Of a DNA stretch of 64,000 nucleotides, positions 1 through 9,861 are shown in pieces. How positions within the stretch are numbered: the stretch's first letter is position 1; each line of letters begins with the position of its first letter. The notes under the pieces were generated by a model. That model saw nothing but the letters and a program-made list of their open reading frames with translations, had not been told where the DNA came from and did not search any database. This DNA is from Kitasatospora sp. NBC_01266. Lineage in GTDB: Bacteria; Actinomycetota; Actinomycetes; Streptomycetales; Streptomycetaceae. The stretch is taken from NCBI RefSeq assembly GCF_036242395.1, contig NZ_CP108458.1:7812001-7876000 (forward strand). The letters run 5' to 3'. A program made the position numbers and the translations under genes.

Positions 1-1575
<1,575 letters not shown>

Positions 1576-1586
1576 GGGTCCCTCAG

Positions 1587-3584
1587 ATGATCAACTCCCT
1601 GCTGGTCGCCAACCGTGGCGAGATCGCCCGGCGGATCTTCCGCAGCTGCCGTGAACTCGGCATCGCCACCGTGGCGGTGTACGCCGACCCGGACGCCGGG
1701 GCGCCGCACGTGCGCGAGGCCGACACCGCCGTGCGGCTGCCCGGTGCCGCGCCCGCCGACACCTACCTGCGGGCCGACCTGCTGGTCCGGGCCGCCCTGG
1801 CGGCCGGCGCGGATGCCGTGCACCCGGGCTACGGCTTCCTCTCCGAGGACCCGGCCTTCGCCCGCGCCGTGCTGGCGGCCGGCCTCACCTGGGTCGGCCC
1901 GTCGCCCGAGGCGATGGCCGCGATGGGCTCCAAGAGCGCCGCCAAGCGCCTGATGGCCGAGGCCGGCGTACCGGTGCTGGCCCCGGTCGACCCGGCCGGC
2001 GCCACGGCAGCCGACCTGCCGCTACTGGTCAAGGCGACGGCCGGCGGTGGCGGGCGGGGGATGCGGGTGATCCGTGAACTCGCCTCGATCAAAACGGAGT
2101 TGGCTGCCGCCTCGGCCGAGGCGGCAGCGGCCTTCGGGAACGGCGAGGTGTTCCTGGAGCCGTACCTGGAGAGCGGCCGGCACGTCGAGGTGCAACTGCT
2201 CGCGGACCCGCACGGCACCGTCTGGGCGCTCGGCGAGCGGGACTGCTCAGTGCAGCGCCGCCACCAGAAGGTGATCGAGGAGACCCCGGCCCCCGGCCTG
2301 GATCCCGCGCTGCGGGCCCGGCTGGCCGAGGCGGCCACGGCTGCCGCCCGGGCGATCGACTACACCGGCGCCGGTACCGCCGAGTTCCTGCTGGCGCCCG
2401 ACGGCCGGTTCTTCTTCCTGGAGATGAACACCCGCCTGCAGGTCGAGCACCCGGTCACCGAGTGCGTCACCGGCCTGGACCTGGTGGCGCTGCAACTCTC
2501 CGTCGCCGAAGGCGAAGCGCTCCCCGCCGAACCCCCGGCACCGCGCGGGCACGCGATCGAGGCCCGGCTCTACGCCGAGGACCCGGCGGCCAACTGGCAA
2601 CCGCAGAGCGGAATCCTGCACCGGATCGAGTTCCCACCCGGGCGGGACGGCCTGCGGATCGACTCCGGCGTCGAGAGCGGCAGCACGGTCGGGGTGCACT
2701 ACGACGCCATGCTCGCCAAGGTGATCGCCTGGGCGCCGACCCGGGCCGCCGCCGCCCGCCGGCTGGCCGACGCCCTCGCCCGGGCCCGGATCCACGGCCT
2801 GACCACCAACCGCGACCTGCTGGTCCGGGTGCTGCGCCACCCGGCTTTCCTGGCCGGTGAACTCAGCACCGCCTTCCTCGCCGAGCACGCCGGTGACCTG
2901 CTGCCCGAAACCGGCGACAAGCGCGAGCTGCCGCTCGCCGCGCTGGCCGCCGCGCTGGCCGACGCCGCCACCCGTCCCGGCCCGCTGCCCTCCGGGTGGC
3001 GGAACCTGCCCTCCCAGTCCCAGGTCAAGCGCTACCAGGCCGACGATGGCGAGGAGCTGACGGTCAGTTACCGATTCGCCAGGGACGGACTGCGGGCCGA
3101 GGGCCACCCGGGCGTGCGCCTGCTGGCCGCCACCGCCGACCAGGTCACCCTGGAGCTGGACGGTCTGCGCCGCACCTTCCAGGTCGCGACCTACGGTTCC
3201 CGCATCGAAGTTGACGTACCGTCAGGATCGGTCAGCCTCACCGCGCTGCCCCGCTTCCCCGAGCCGGTCGAGCAGCGCGCGCCCGGCGCCCTGCTCGCCC
3301 CGATGCCCGGCACCGTGATCCGCCTCGCCGTCGCCGTCGGTGACCAGGTCGCGGCTGGCCGGCCGCTGCTCTGGCTGGAGGCGATGAAGATGGAGCACCA
3401 GGTCACCGCCCCGGTCGACGGCACGGTGACCGAACTGCGCGCCACCGCCGGGCAGCAGGTCGACCTGGGCACCCTGCTCGCCGTCCTCGAACCGAGCGCG
3501 CCCGAGCCGAGCGCCGCAGAACTCGACGCCACCGCACCGAACACCGCCGAACCCGTGCACCCCACCAGTCCCGAAGCCAGCTGA
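1587..3584 (+). CDS. Acyl-CoA carboxylase alpha subunit (biotin carboxylase + biotin carrier domain)
   Basis: This 665-residue protein carboxylates its own biotin using ATP and bicarbonate and feeds the preceding carboxyltransferase. The ATG at 1587 begins the canonical N-terminus MINSLLVANRGEIARR; the longer open frame upstream overlaps the carboxyltransferase gene and is not the start. An ATP-grasp biotin carboxylase core fills roughly residues 1-450, with the glycine loop GGGGRGM and the MNTRLQVEHPVTE motif. The C-terminal carrier domain contains EAMKMEH, whose Lys601 is the biotinylation site. A linker rich in Ala, Pro and Glu ends the protein. The acyl-CoA dehydrogenase starts 16 bases after the stop, so this is the second gene of the operon. 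Methylcrotonyl- or geranyl-CoA carboxylase alpha are the closest alternatives. Confidence 0.93.
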   Translation: MINSLLVANRGEIARRIFRSCRELGIATVAVYADPDAGAPHVREADTAVRLPGAAPADTYLRADLLVRAALAAGADAVHPGYGFLSEDPAFARAVLAAGLTWVGPSPEAMAAMGSKSAAKRLMAEAGVPVLAPVDPAGATAADLPLLVKATAGGGGRGMRVIRELASIKTELAAASAEAAAAFGNGEVFLEPYLESGRHVEVQLLADPHGTVWALGERDCSVQRRHQKVIEETPAPGLDPALRARLAEAATAAARAIDYTGAGTAEFLLAPDGRFFFLEMNTRLQVEHPVTECVTGLDLVALQLSVAEGEALPAEPPAPRGHAIEARLYAEDPAANWQPQSGILHRIEFPPGRDGLRIDSGVESGSTVGVHYDAMLAKVIAWAPTRAAAARRLADALARARIHGLTTNRDLLVRVLRHPAFLAGELSTAFLAEHAGDLLPETGDKRELPLAALAAALADAATRPGPLPSGWRNLPSQSQVKRYQADDGEELTVSYRFARDGLRAEGHPGVRLLAATADQVTLELDGLRRTFQVATYGSRIEVDVPSGSVSLTALPRFPEPVEQRAPGALLAPMPGTVIRLAVAVGDQVAAGRPLLWLEAMKMEHQVTAPVDGTVTELRATAGQQVDLGTLLAVLEPSAPEPSAAELDATAPNTAEPVHPTSPEAS

Positions 3585-3600
3585 CCCGGAGGACCTCCCC

Positions 3601-4782
3601 ATGTCCGCATCGAGCACCCCCGAAAGCCCGCTGATCGAGACCCCCGAGCGGATCGCGCTGCGCAAGGCGGTCGGCGATCTGGGCCGCCGCTTCGGCTCGT
3701 CGTACTTCCTGGCCAAGGCCCGGGCCGGCGAGCACACCGACGAACTCTGGTCCGAGGCCGGCAAGCTGGGCTTCCTCGGCGTCAACCTCCCCGAGGAGTA
3801 CGGCGGTGGCGGCGCCGGCGTCTACGAGCTGTCGATCGTGCTGGAGGAACTGGGCACCGTCGGCTGCCCGCTGCTGATGCTGGTGGTCTCCCCGGCGATC
3901 TGCGGCACCATCCTGGCCCGGTTCGGCACCGAGGAGCAGAAGCGGGCCTGGCTGCCGGCGCTGGCCGACGGCAGCCGCCGGATGGCCTTCGCGATCACCG
4001 AGCCGGACGCCGGGTCCAACTCGCACAAGCTCTCCACCGTCGCCAAGCGCGACGGCGCGGACTGGCTCCTGAACGGCCGCAAGGTCTTCATCTCCGGTAT
4101 CGACGGCTCGGATGCGGTGCTGGTGGTCGGCCGCACCGCCGACTCCCGCACCGGCAAGCTGAAGCCCGCGCTGTTCATCGTGCCGCGCGAGACCCCGGGC
4201 TTCGAATACCGCCCGATCCCGATGGAACTCCTCTCGCCCGAGCGGCAGTTCCAGGTCTTCCTGGACGACGTCCGGCTGCCCGCCAACGCCTTGGTGGGCG
4301 ACGAGAACGCCGGACTGCTGCAGCTGTTCGCCGGGCTCAACCCGGAGCGGATCATGACCGCCGCGTTCTCCCTCGGAGTGGCCCGCCAGGCCCTGAACAC
4401 GGCGGTGGAGTACGCGAAGACCCGCACCGTCTGGGACACCCCGATCGGCGCCCACCAGGGCCTGGCCCACCCGCTGGCGCAGTGCGCCATCGAGGTCGAG
4501 TTGGCCCGGCTGATGATGCGCAAGGCCGCCCATCTCTATGACGCGGGCGACGACATGGCCGCCGGCGAGGCCGCCAACATGGCCAAGTACGCCTCCGGCG
4601 AAGCGGCCACCCGCACCGTCGACCAGGCCGTGCAGACCCTGGGCGGCAACGGTCTGACCCAGGAGTACGGGCTGGCCGCGCTGCTCGCCGCCACCCGGGT
4701 CGGCCGGGTGGCGCCGGTCAGCCGGGAGATGATCCTCAACTACGTCGCCCAGCACACCCTCGGCCTGCCGCGCTCCTACTGA
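3601..4782 (+). CDS. Acyl-CoA dehydrogenase
   Basis: This 393-residue FAD enzyme oxidises acyl-CoA at the alpha-beta bond and would make the enoyl-CoA for the carboxylase encoded upstream. A strong GGAGG lies seven bases before the ATG. The family signature AFAITEPDAGSN is present around residue 133. The usual IYEGTSE catalytic segment near the C-terminus is replaced by RVAPVSRE, while LNPERIM carries a Glu (residue 249) at the place used by isovaleryl-CoA and long-chain dehydrogenases. I infer Glu249 is the catalytic base. No HMG-CoA lyase gene intervenes between the carboxylase and this gene, unlike many leucine-degradation (liu) operons, so branched-chain or terpenoid acyl-CoA catabolism is plausible but unproven. 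Confidence 0.88.
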   Translation: MSASSTPESPLIETPERIALRKAVGDLGRRFGSSYFLAKARAGEHTDELWSEAGKLGFLGVNLPEEYGGGGAGVYELSIVLEELGTVGCPLLMLVVSPAICGTILARFGTEEQKRAWLPALADGSRRMAFAITEPDAGSNSHKLSTVAKRDGADWLLNGRKVFISGIDGSDAVLVVGRTADSRTGKLKPALFIVPRETPGFEYRPIPMELLSPERQFQVFLDDVRLPANALVGDENAGLLQLFAGLNPERIMTAAFSLGVARQALNTAVEYAKTRTVWDTPIGAHQGLAHPLAQCAIEVELARLMMRKAAHLYDAGDDMAAGEAANMAKYASGEAATRTVDQAVQTLGGNGLTQEYGLAALLAATRVGRVAPVSREMILNYVAQHTLGLPRSY

Positions 4783-4813
4783 GACGGCCGCCTGCGCCCT
4801 GTGATGTCGCCCC

Positions 4814-4835
4814 GCCGGGGCGTGGACGCCCCGGC
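4814..4835. terminator. Hairpin between acyl-CoA dehydrogenase and CoA ligase genes
   Basis: Two perfect 8-base arms (GCCGGGGC and GCCCCGGC) flank a six-base loop about 30 bases after the dehydrogenase stop. There is no T-run, so this is at best an actinobacterial GC-hairpin terminator or attenuator ahead of the CoA ligase gene. Confidence 0.45.
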
Positions 4836-4897
4836 ACCCGGGTAGCACCTCCGGCACGGTCCCACCCGGCCGTGATCGTCGATCCGCAGGAGTTTCC

Positions 4898-6529
4898 ATG
4901 GTGTTTCGCAGCGAGTACCCCGACGTCCCCGTCATCGACCGGCCGCTGCACGAGGTGGTGCTGGCCGGCGCGGCCCGGTTCGGTGACACGCCCGCCCTGG
5001 TCGACGGCGTCACCGGCGAGAGTCTGAGCTACGCCGAACTGGTCACCGTGGTCGGCCGGGTGGCCGCCGGGCTGGCCGAGGCGGGGCTGGCCAAGGGGGA
5101 CGTGGTGGCGCTGCACAGCCCCAACTCCATCGCCTTCCCCGTCGCCCTTTACGCGGCGGGCAAGGCGGGCGCCGTGGTCACCACCGTCTCCTCGCTCGCC
5201 ACCCCCGAGGAGCTGGCCGGCCAGCTGCGCGACAGCGGCGCGAGCTGGATCATCACCGTCTCGGCGCTGCTGCCGGTCGCGCTGGCCGCCGTGGACCTGG
5301 CCGACGGGGACTTGGCCGACGGGGACTTGGCCGACGGGGCCGGGGGCAAGGAGGTGCGCGAGATCATCCTGCTCGACCAGGGCGGTCCGGCCGACTACCG
5401 CACCCTGGCCGACCTGCGCGCCAGCACCGCTCCCGAGCCCGAGGTCGCCATCGACCCGGGCAGCGACCTCGCCGTGCTGCCCTACTCCAGCGGCACCACC
5501 GGCCTGCCCAAGGGCGTGATGCTCACCCATCGCTCGGTGGCCACCAACCTCGCCCAGGTCGAGGCGGTCGAGCCCGTCGTGCCCGGCGAGCGGCTGATAG
5601 CCGTACTGCCCTTCTTTCATATCTACGGACTTGTCATCCTGTTGCACCGCCCGCTGCAGGCCGGTGCCACCGTGGTGGTGCTGCCCCGCTTCGATCTGGA
5701 GCAGTTCCTGCGCACCATCGAGGAGCACCGGATCGAGGGCCTGGTGGTGGCCCCGCCGATCGTGCTGGCACTGGCCAAGCACCCGCTGGTCGACGCCTTC
5801 GACCTCTCCTCGATCCGCTATGTGCGCAGCGCCGCCGCCCCGCTGGACGCCGACCTCGCGGCGGCCTGCGCCGCCCGGCTCGGCCTGGCCACCGTCCAGC
5901 AGGGCTACGGGATGACCGAGCTGTCGCCCGCCACCCACGTCGTCCCGCTCGACGACCCGGCGCCCGCCCCCGGTTCGGTCGGCAAGCTGGTGGCCTCCAC
6001 CGAGCTGCGGGTGCGCTCGCTGGAGGGCGACGGCGGGCGCCCCGGGGCCGGCGACGACCTCGGGGTCGGCGAGCGCGGCGAGATCGTGATCCGCGGCCCG
6101 CAGGTGATGAAGGGCTACCTCGGTCGGCCCGCCGAGACCGACACGATGATCGACGCCGACGGCTGGCTGCACACCGGCGACGTCGGCTACGTGGACGAGC
6201 GCGGCTACCTCTTCATCGTCGACCGGCTCAAGGAGCTGATCAAGTACAAGGGCTACCAGGTCGCGCCCGCCGAACTGGAGGCGCTGCTGCTGACCCACCC
6301 GCAGATCGCCGACGCCGCGGTGGTCGGCGTCACCGCCGCGGACGGCACCGAGCGGCCCAAGGCCTTCGTGGTCCGCACCCCTGGCAGCGGGCTGACCGAG
6401 ACCGAGGTGATCGACTTCGTCGCCGCCCGGGTCGCGCCGTACAAGAAGGTCCGCGCGGTCGGCTTCCTGGACGCGGTGCCCAAGTCGGCCAGCGGCAAGA
6501 TCCTCCGCCGCGAGCTGCGCGGTCGCTGA
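4898..6529 (+). CDS. 4-coumarate--CoA ligase-like acyl-CoA synthetase
   Basis: This 543-residue ANL-superfamily ligase activates a carboxylic acid as an adenylate and transfers it to CoA. The P-loop SSGTTGLPKGVMLTHRS lies near residue 197. Further motifs are YGMTELSP, GWLHTGDVGY, DRLKELIKYKGYQV and the C-terminal catalytic lysine motif PKSASGKILRREL. An AGGAG ribosome site precedes the ATG. The position after the carboxylase and dehydrogenase genes and before a TetR gene suggests it supplies the acyl-CoA that the operon degrades. Residues 133-147 are three tandem copies of a five-residue unit (consensus D-L-A-D-G), a loop expansion just before the adenylation core that is described as a separate repeat. 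The substrate (aryl, branched or medium-chain acid) is not predicted. Confidence 0.88.
   Translation: MVFRSEYPDVPVIDRPLHEVVLAGAARFGDTPALVDGVTGESLSYAELVTVVGRVAAGLAEAGLAKGDVVALHSPNSIAFPVALYAAGKAGAVVTTVSSLATPEELAGQLRDSGASWIITVSALLPVALAAVDLADGDLADGDLADGAGGKEVREIILLDQGGPADYRTLADLRASTAPEPEVAIDPGSDLAVLPYSSGTTGLPKGVMLTHRSVATNLAQVEAVEPVVPGERLIAVLPFFHIYGLVILLHRPLQAGATVVVLPRFDLEQFLRTIEEHRIEGLVVAPPIVLALAKHPLVDAFDLSSIRYVRSAAAPLDADLAAACAARLGLATVQQGYGMTELSPATHVVPLDDPAPAPGSVGKLVASTELRVRSLEGDGGRPGAGDDLGVGERGEIVIRGPQVMKGYLGRPAETDTMIDADGWLHTGDVGYVDERGYLFIVDRLKELIKYKGYQVAPAELEALLLTHPQIADAAVVGVTAADGTERPKAFVVRTPGSGLTETEVIDFVAARVAPYKKVRAVGFLDAVPKSASGKILRRELRGR
5294..5338. repeat. 15-bp tandem repeat, three copies, in the CoA ligase gene
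   Basis: Three consecutive 15-base units (consensus GACTTGGCCGACGGG; the first unit has one C for T) encode D-L-A-D-G repeats in a surface loop that precedes the ATP-binding P-loop. The period is a multiple of three, so the frame is kept. Two NRPS adenylation domains in this window have 15-base triplications in the corresponding loop. Confidence 0.95.
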
Positions 6530-6637
6530 CCTGGGCTCAGTACCCCGGTCCCCATCTGCGAAGATGCGGTGGCCGGGATCCCTGCCCCGAACCAGCCGGG
6601 CCCACCCCCCCCCACACCCCGTCCGGAGCGCACCGCG

Positions 6638-7267
6638 ATGACCACCGCCGCCCGCACCCCGCAGCAGGACCGCAGCCGAGCCACCAGACGCCGGCTGCTG
6701 GAGGCCGCCGTCGAGTGCCTGGCCGAGCTCGGCTGGAACGGCAGCACCGTCACCGTGGTGGCCGAACGCGCCGGGGTGACCAGGGGCGCCGCCCAGCACC
6801 ACTTCCCGACCCGCGAGGGCCTCTTCGCCGCGGCCGTCGAGCACGTCACCGCCGAGCGGCTGGCCGCCGTGCGGGCCGACACCGAGGAACTGCCGCCGGT
6901 GGGCCCGGCCCGCACCGAGGCCGTGGTCGACCTGATCGTCCGCCTCTACACCGGGCCGCTGTTCCGCGCCGCGCTGCACCTGTGGGTGGCCGCCGCCACC
7001 GAGCAGCCGCTGCGCGAGCGGATCGTCGCGCTGGAGAACCGGGTCGGGCGCGAGTCGCACCGGGCCGCCCTGGAGTTCCTCGGGGTGGACGAGAGCGCGC
7101 GCGGCGTGCGCGAGTCCGTCCAGGCCACCCTCGACCTGGCCCGCGGCCTGGGGCTGGCCAACCTGCTCACCGACGACGCCGCCCGCCGGGAGCGGGTGGT
7201 CCGCCAGTGGGCGCGGATGCTGCAGACGGCCCTCGACGAGGCGTCAGCTGACGGCGCACCGGAGTGA
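6638..7267 (+). CDS. TetR-family transcriptional regulator
   Basis: This 209-residue regulator has an N-terminal TetR helix-turn-helix at about residues 15-65 (TVTVVAERAGVTRGAAQHHF) and an alpha-helical ligand domain behind it. I chose the ATG at 6638, preceded by GGAG, over an upstream frame extension from 6569 that reads through low-complexity sequence. It lies 108 bases after the CoA ligase gene in the same direction and is the natural candidate for an acyl-CoA-responsive repressor of the operon. That regulatory role is inference from position. Confidence 0.85.
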   Translation: MTTAARTPQQDRSRATRRRLLEAAVECLAELGWNGSTVTVVAERAGVTRGAAQHHFPTREGLFAAAVEHVTAERLAAVRADTEELPPVGPARTEAVVDLIVRLYTGPLFRAALHLWVAAATEQPLRERIVALENRVGRESHRAALEFLGVDESARGVRESVQATLDLARGLGLANLLTDDAARRERVVRQWARMLQTALDEASADGAPE

Positions 7268-7329
7268 CAGCGGGTCATCCGGCCCCGCGCGCGGTCGCCG
7301 CGCCGCCGATCAGCGGGCAGTCTTGAAGG

Positions 7330-9828
7330 GTGCACGCACCTCAGCCCGGCCCCCCGCCCGAAGGGGGCACCCCGTCCGGCGGCTCCGGCGCGGGAGCCGG
7401 CGCGGGTCGGCCCGGGATCGCCCCCGCGCGTCTGGACGGCCACCGCCTGGTTCCGCTCGCCACCGCCCTGCTGGACGCCGACGGCGTGGTCCTGCACTGG
7501 AGCGAGGACGCGGAGCGGCTGCTCGGCTGGCGCGCCGAGGAGATCCTCGGACACCTGGCCGCCCCCCTGCTGACCAGTCGCGAGCACCACGCCGAGGTGC
7601 TGGACCTGTACGAGCACATCCTGGCCGGGCGCCGCTGGTCGGGCGTCTTCCCGGTCCGGCACAAGGACGGCCACCAGGTCGAGCTGGACTTCCGCACCTA
7701 CGGCATCGCCGGCCCCGGCGGGCGCCCGCTGGTCCTGGCCACCGGCTCCGACGTGCGCGCGATCCAGCAGGTGGAAGCCAACCTCGCGGTCCTGGAGGGC
7801 TTCTTCACCCAGTCGCCGATCGGCCTGGCGGTCTACGACACCGAGCTGCGCTACGTGCGACTCAACCAGGCGCTGGCCCAGATGAACGGCCTGCCGGTCG
7901 AGGAGCACCTGGGCCGGCGGCTGGACGAGGTGCTGCCCGGCATCAACACCACCGAGATCGAGGCCGTGATGCGCGGGGTGCTCGCCACCGGCGAACCGGT
8001 GCTCGACGCCCGTTCGCACGGCCGCACCCCGGGTGGGCCGGGCCACGACCGGGCCTGGTCGGCCTCCTACTTCCGGCTCGCGGACCCGGCGGGGCAGGTG
8101 CTCGGCGTCAGCTCCTCGATCATCGACGTCACCGAGCGGTTCCGGGCCGAGGCCCGCGCCGCGCGCGCCCAGGAACGGCTCACCCTGCTCGCCGAGGCCA
8201 CCTCCCGGATCGGCACCACGCTCGACATGCAGCGCACCGCCGAGGAGCTGATCGCCTCGGTGGTCCCCAAGTTCGCCGACTTCGCCACCGTCGACCTGCT
8301 CGATCCGGTCCTCCAGGGCGAGGAACCCAGCCTGCTCGCCCCCGACGAGGGCGTGCTGCTGCGCGCGGTCGCCTCCGGCGAGGTCTCCGGGTCGGGGCTG
8401 GTCGGCGTGGCCGACGCGGTCGGCGAGACCACCGCCTACGACTCCAACCGGAGCTACACCAAGAGCCTGCGCAGCGGGAAGTCGAGGGTGATCGCCAAGA
8501 TGGACGAACCGACGCTGCGCAAACTGGCGGCGCGCAAGGAGCGGGTCGAGCCGGGCCTGGCCGCCGGGATCCACTCCTACCTGCTGGTCCCGCTGATGGC
8601 CCGCGGCATGGTGCTCGGCGGCGCCGAGTTCGTCCGCACCCGCAACCCCGAGTCGTTCACCGAGGCGGACGTGGCGCTCGCCGAGGAGCTGGTCGCCCGC
8701 ACCGCCGTCAGCATCGACAACGCCCGTCTCTACCGCCGGGAGCGGGACACCGCGCTGACCCTGCAGCGCAGCCTGCTGCCGCAGGAGATCCACCGCACCC
8801 TGGGCCTGGAGATCGCCTACCGCTACCTGCCCAGCAGCGTGGTCAGCGAGGTCGGCGGCGACTGGTTCGACGTGGTGCCGCTCTCCTGCGGGCGGGTGGC
8901 GCTGGTGGTCGGCGACGTGATGGGGCACGGCATCCGGGCAGCGGCGACGATGGGTCAGCTGCGCACCGTCGCCCGCACCCTGGCCACCCTGGACATGCCG
9001 CCCGCCCAGGTGCTCGCCCGGCTCGACGAGACCGCCACCGGCATCGGCGAGGGCCAGTTCGCCACCTGCGTCTGCGCCGTCTACGACCCGGTGGACCGCA
9101 GCTGCACGGTGGCCTGCGCCGGCCACCTGCCGCCGGTGGTGATGGCCCCGGACGGCGACGCCCGGTCGCTGGAGGTGCCGCCGGGCGTGCCGCTGGGCAT
9201 CGGCGGGGTGGCGTTCGAGAGCGTCGAGTTCACCCTGCCCGAGGGCAGCATCCTGACCCTCTACACCGACGGCCTGGTGGAGCGGCGCGGCGAGGACATC
9301 GACAACGGCATCGACAAGCTCCGCACCACGCTGGCCGCCCGCGGCCGCACCCTGGAGGCGCACTGCGACGCGGTGATCTCGGCGCTGGTGCGCGGCGGCA
9401 CCGAGGACGACGTGGCGATGATCATGGCCAGGGCGCTGCCGCTGCCGAGCGACCGGATCGCCACCCTGCCGCTCACCGGCGAGGGCCCGATGCCCGCGCT
9501 GGCCCGCCGCTTCACCCGCACCACGCTGGCCGCCTGGGGCCTGACCCCGCTCGCCGACTTCGCCGAGCTGCTGGTCAGCGAGCTGGTCACGAACGCCCTG
9601 GTGCACGCCCAGCAGCCCCGCCGGCTGCGGCTGTTCCGCGACCGGATGCTCACCCTGGAGGTGGCCGACGCCGGCCGCCAGGCCCCCAGGCTGCGCCCGG
9701 CCGGCTCGGAGGACGAGGGCGGGCGCGGGATGTACCTGATCAACGAGCTGGCCCAGCGCTGGGGGAGCCGGCCCACCAAGGACGGCAAGGTGGTCTGGGC
9801 CGAACTGGAACTACCGCTCGGCAGCTGA
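7330..9828 (+). CDS. PAS-PAS-GAF-SpoIIE phosphatase with C-terminal HATPase domain
   Basis: This is an 832-residue multidomain signalling protein. Two PAS sensor domains occupy about residues 37-140 and 150-270, a GAF domain about 285-475, a PP2C-like SpoIIE Ser/Thr phosphatase about 480-700 (metal-binding GGDWFDV and VVGDVMGHG), and a RsbW-type HATPase about 710-832 (ELVTNALVHA). Such streptomycete proteins act on anti-anti-sigma factors in stress sigma-factor networks. The start is a GTG; an in-frame TGA six bases before it rules out any upstream start. The GAAGG abuts the GTG with no spacing, so leaderless translation is possible. The stop codon lies inside the loop of an 18-base inverted repeat. 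Confidence 0.9.
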   Translation: MHAPQPGPPPEGGTPSGGSGAGAGAGRPGIAPARLDGHRLVPLATALLDADGVVLHWSEDAERLLGWRAEEILGHLAAPLLTSREHHAEVLDLYEHILAGRRWSGVFPVRHKDGHQVELDFRTYGIAGPGGRPLVLATGSDVRAIQQVEANLAVLEGFFTQSPIGLAVYDTELRYVRLNQALAQMNGLPVEEHLGRRLDEVLPGINTTEIEAVMRGVLATGEPVLDARSHGRTPGGPGHDRAWSASYFRLADPAGQVLGVSSSIIDVTERFRAEARAARAQERLTLLAEATSRIGTTLDMQRTAEELIASVVPKFADFATVDLLDPVLQGEEPSLLAPDEGVLLRAVASGEVSGSGLVGVADAVGETTAYDSNRSYTKSLRSGKSRVIAKMDEPTLRKLAARKERVEPGLAAGIHSYLLVPLMARGMVLGGAEFVRTRNPESFTEADVALAEELVARTAVSIDNARLYRRERDTALTLQRSLLPQEIHRTLGLEIAYRYLPSSVVSEVGGDWFDVVPLSCGRVALVVGDVMGHGIRAAATMGQLRTVARTLATLDMPPAQVLARLDETATGIGEGQFATCVCAVYDPVDRSCTVACAGHLPPVVMAPDGDARSLEVPPGVPLGIGGVAFESVEFTLPEGSILTLYTDGLVERRGEDIDNGIDKLRTTLAARGRTLEAHCDAVISALVRGGTEDDVAMIMARALPLPSDRIATLPLTGEGPMPALARRFTRTTLAAWGLTPLADFAELLVSELVTNALVHAQQPRRLRLFRDRMLTLEVADAGRQAPRLRPAGSEDEGGRGMYLINELAQRWGSRPTKDGKVVWAELELPLGS

Positions 9829-9846
9829 GCCGAGCGGCAGTTCCAG
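9805..9846. terminator. Bidirectional terminator hairpin spanning the phosphatase stop codon
   Basis: Eighteen-base arms at 9805-9822 and 9829-9846 pair with one mismatch around a six-base loop that contains the TGA of the SpoIIE gene. It sits between convergent genes, so it can serve both strands. No T-run follows. Confidence 0.7.
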
Positions 9847-9861
9847 TCCGGCTGCGCTCTC

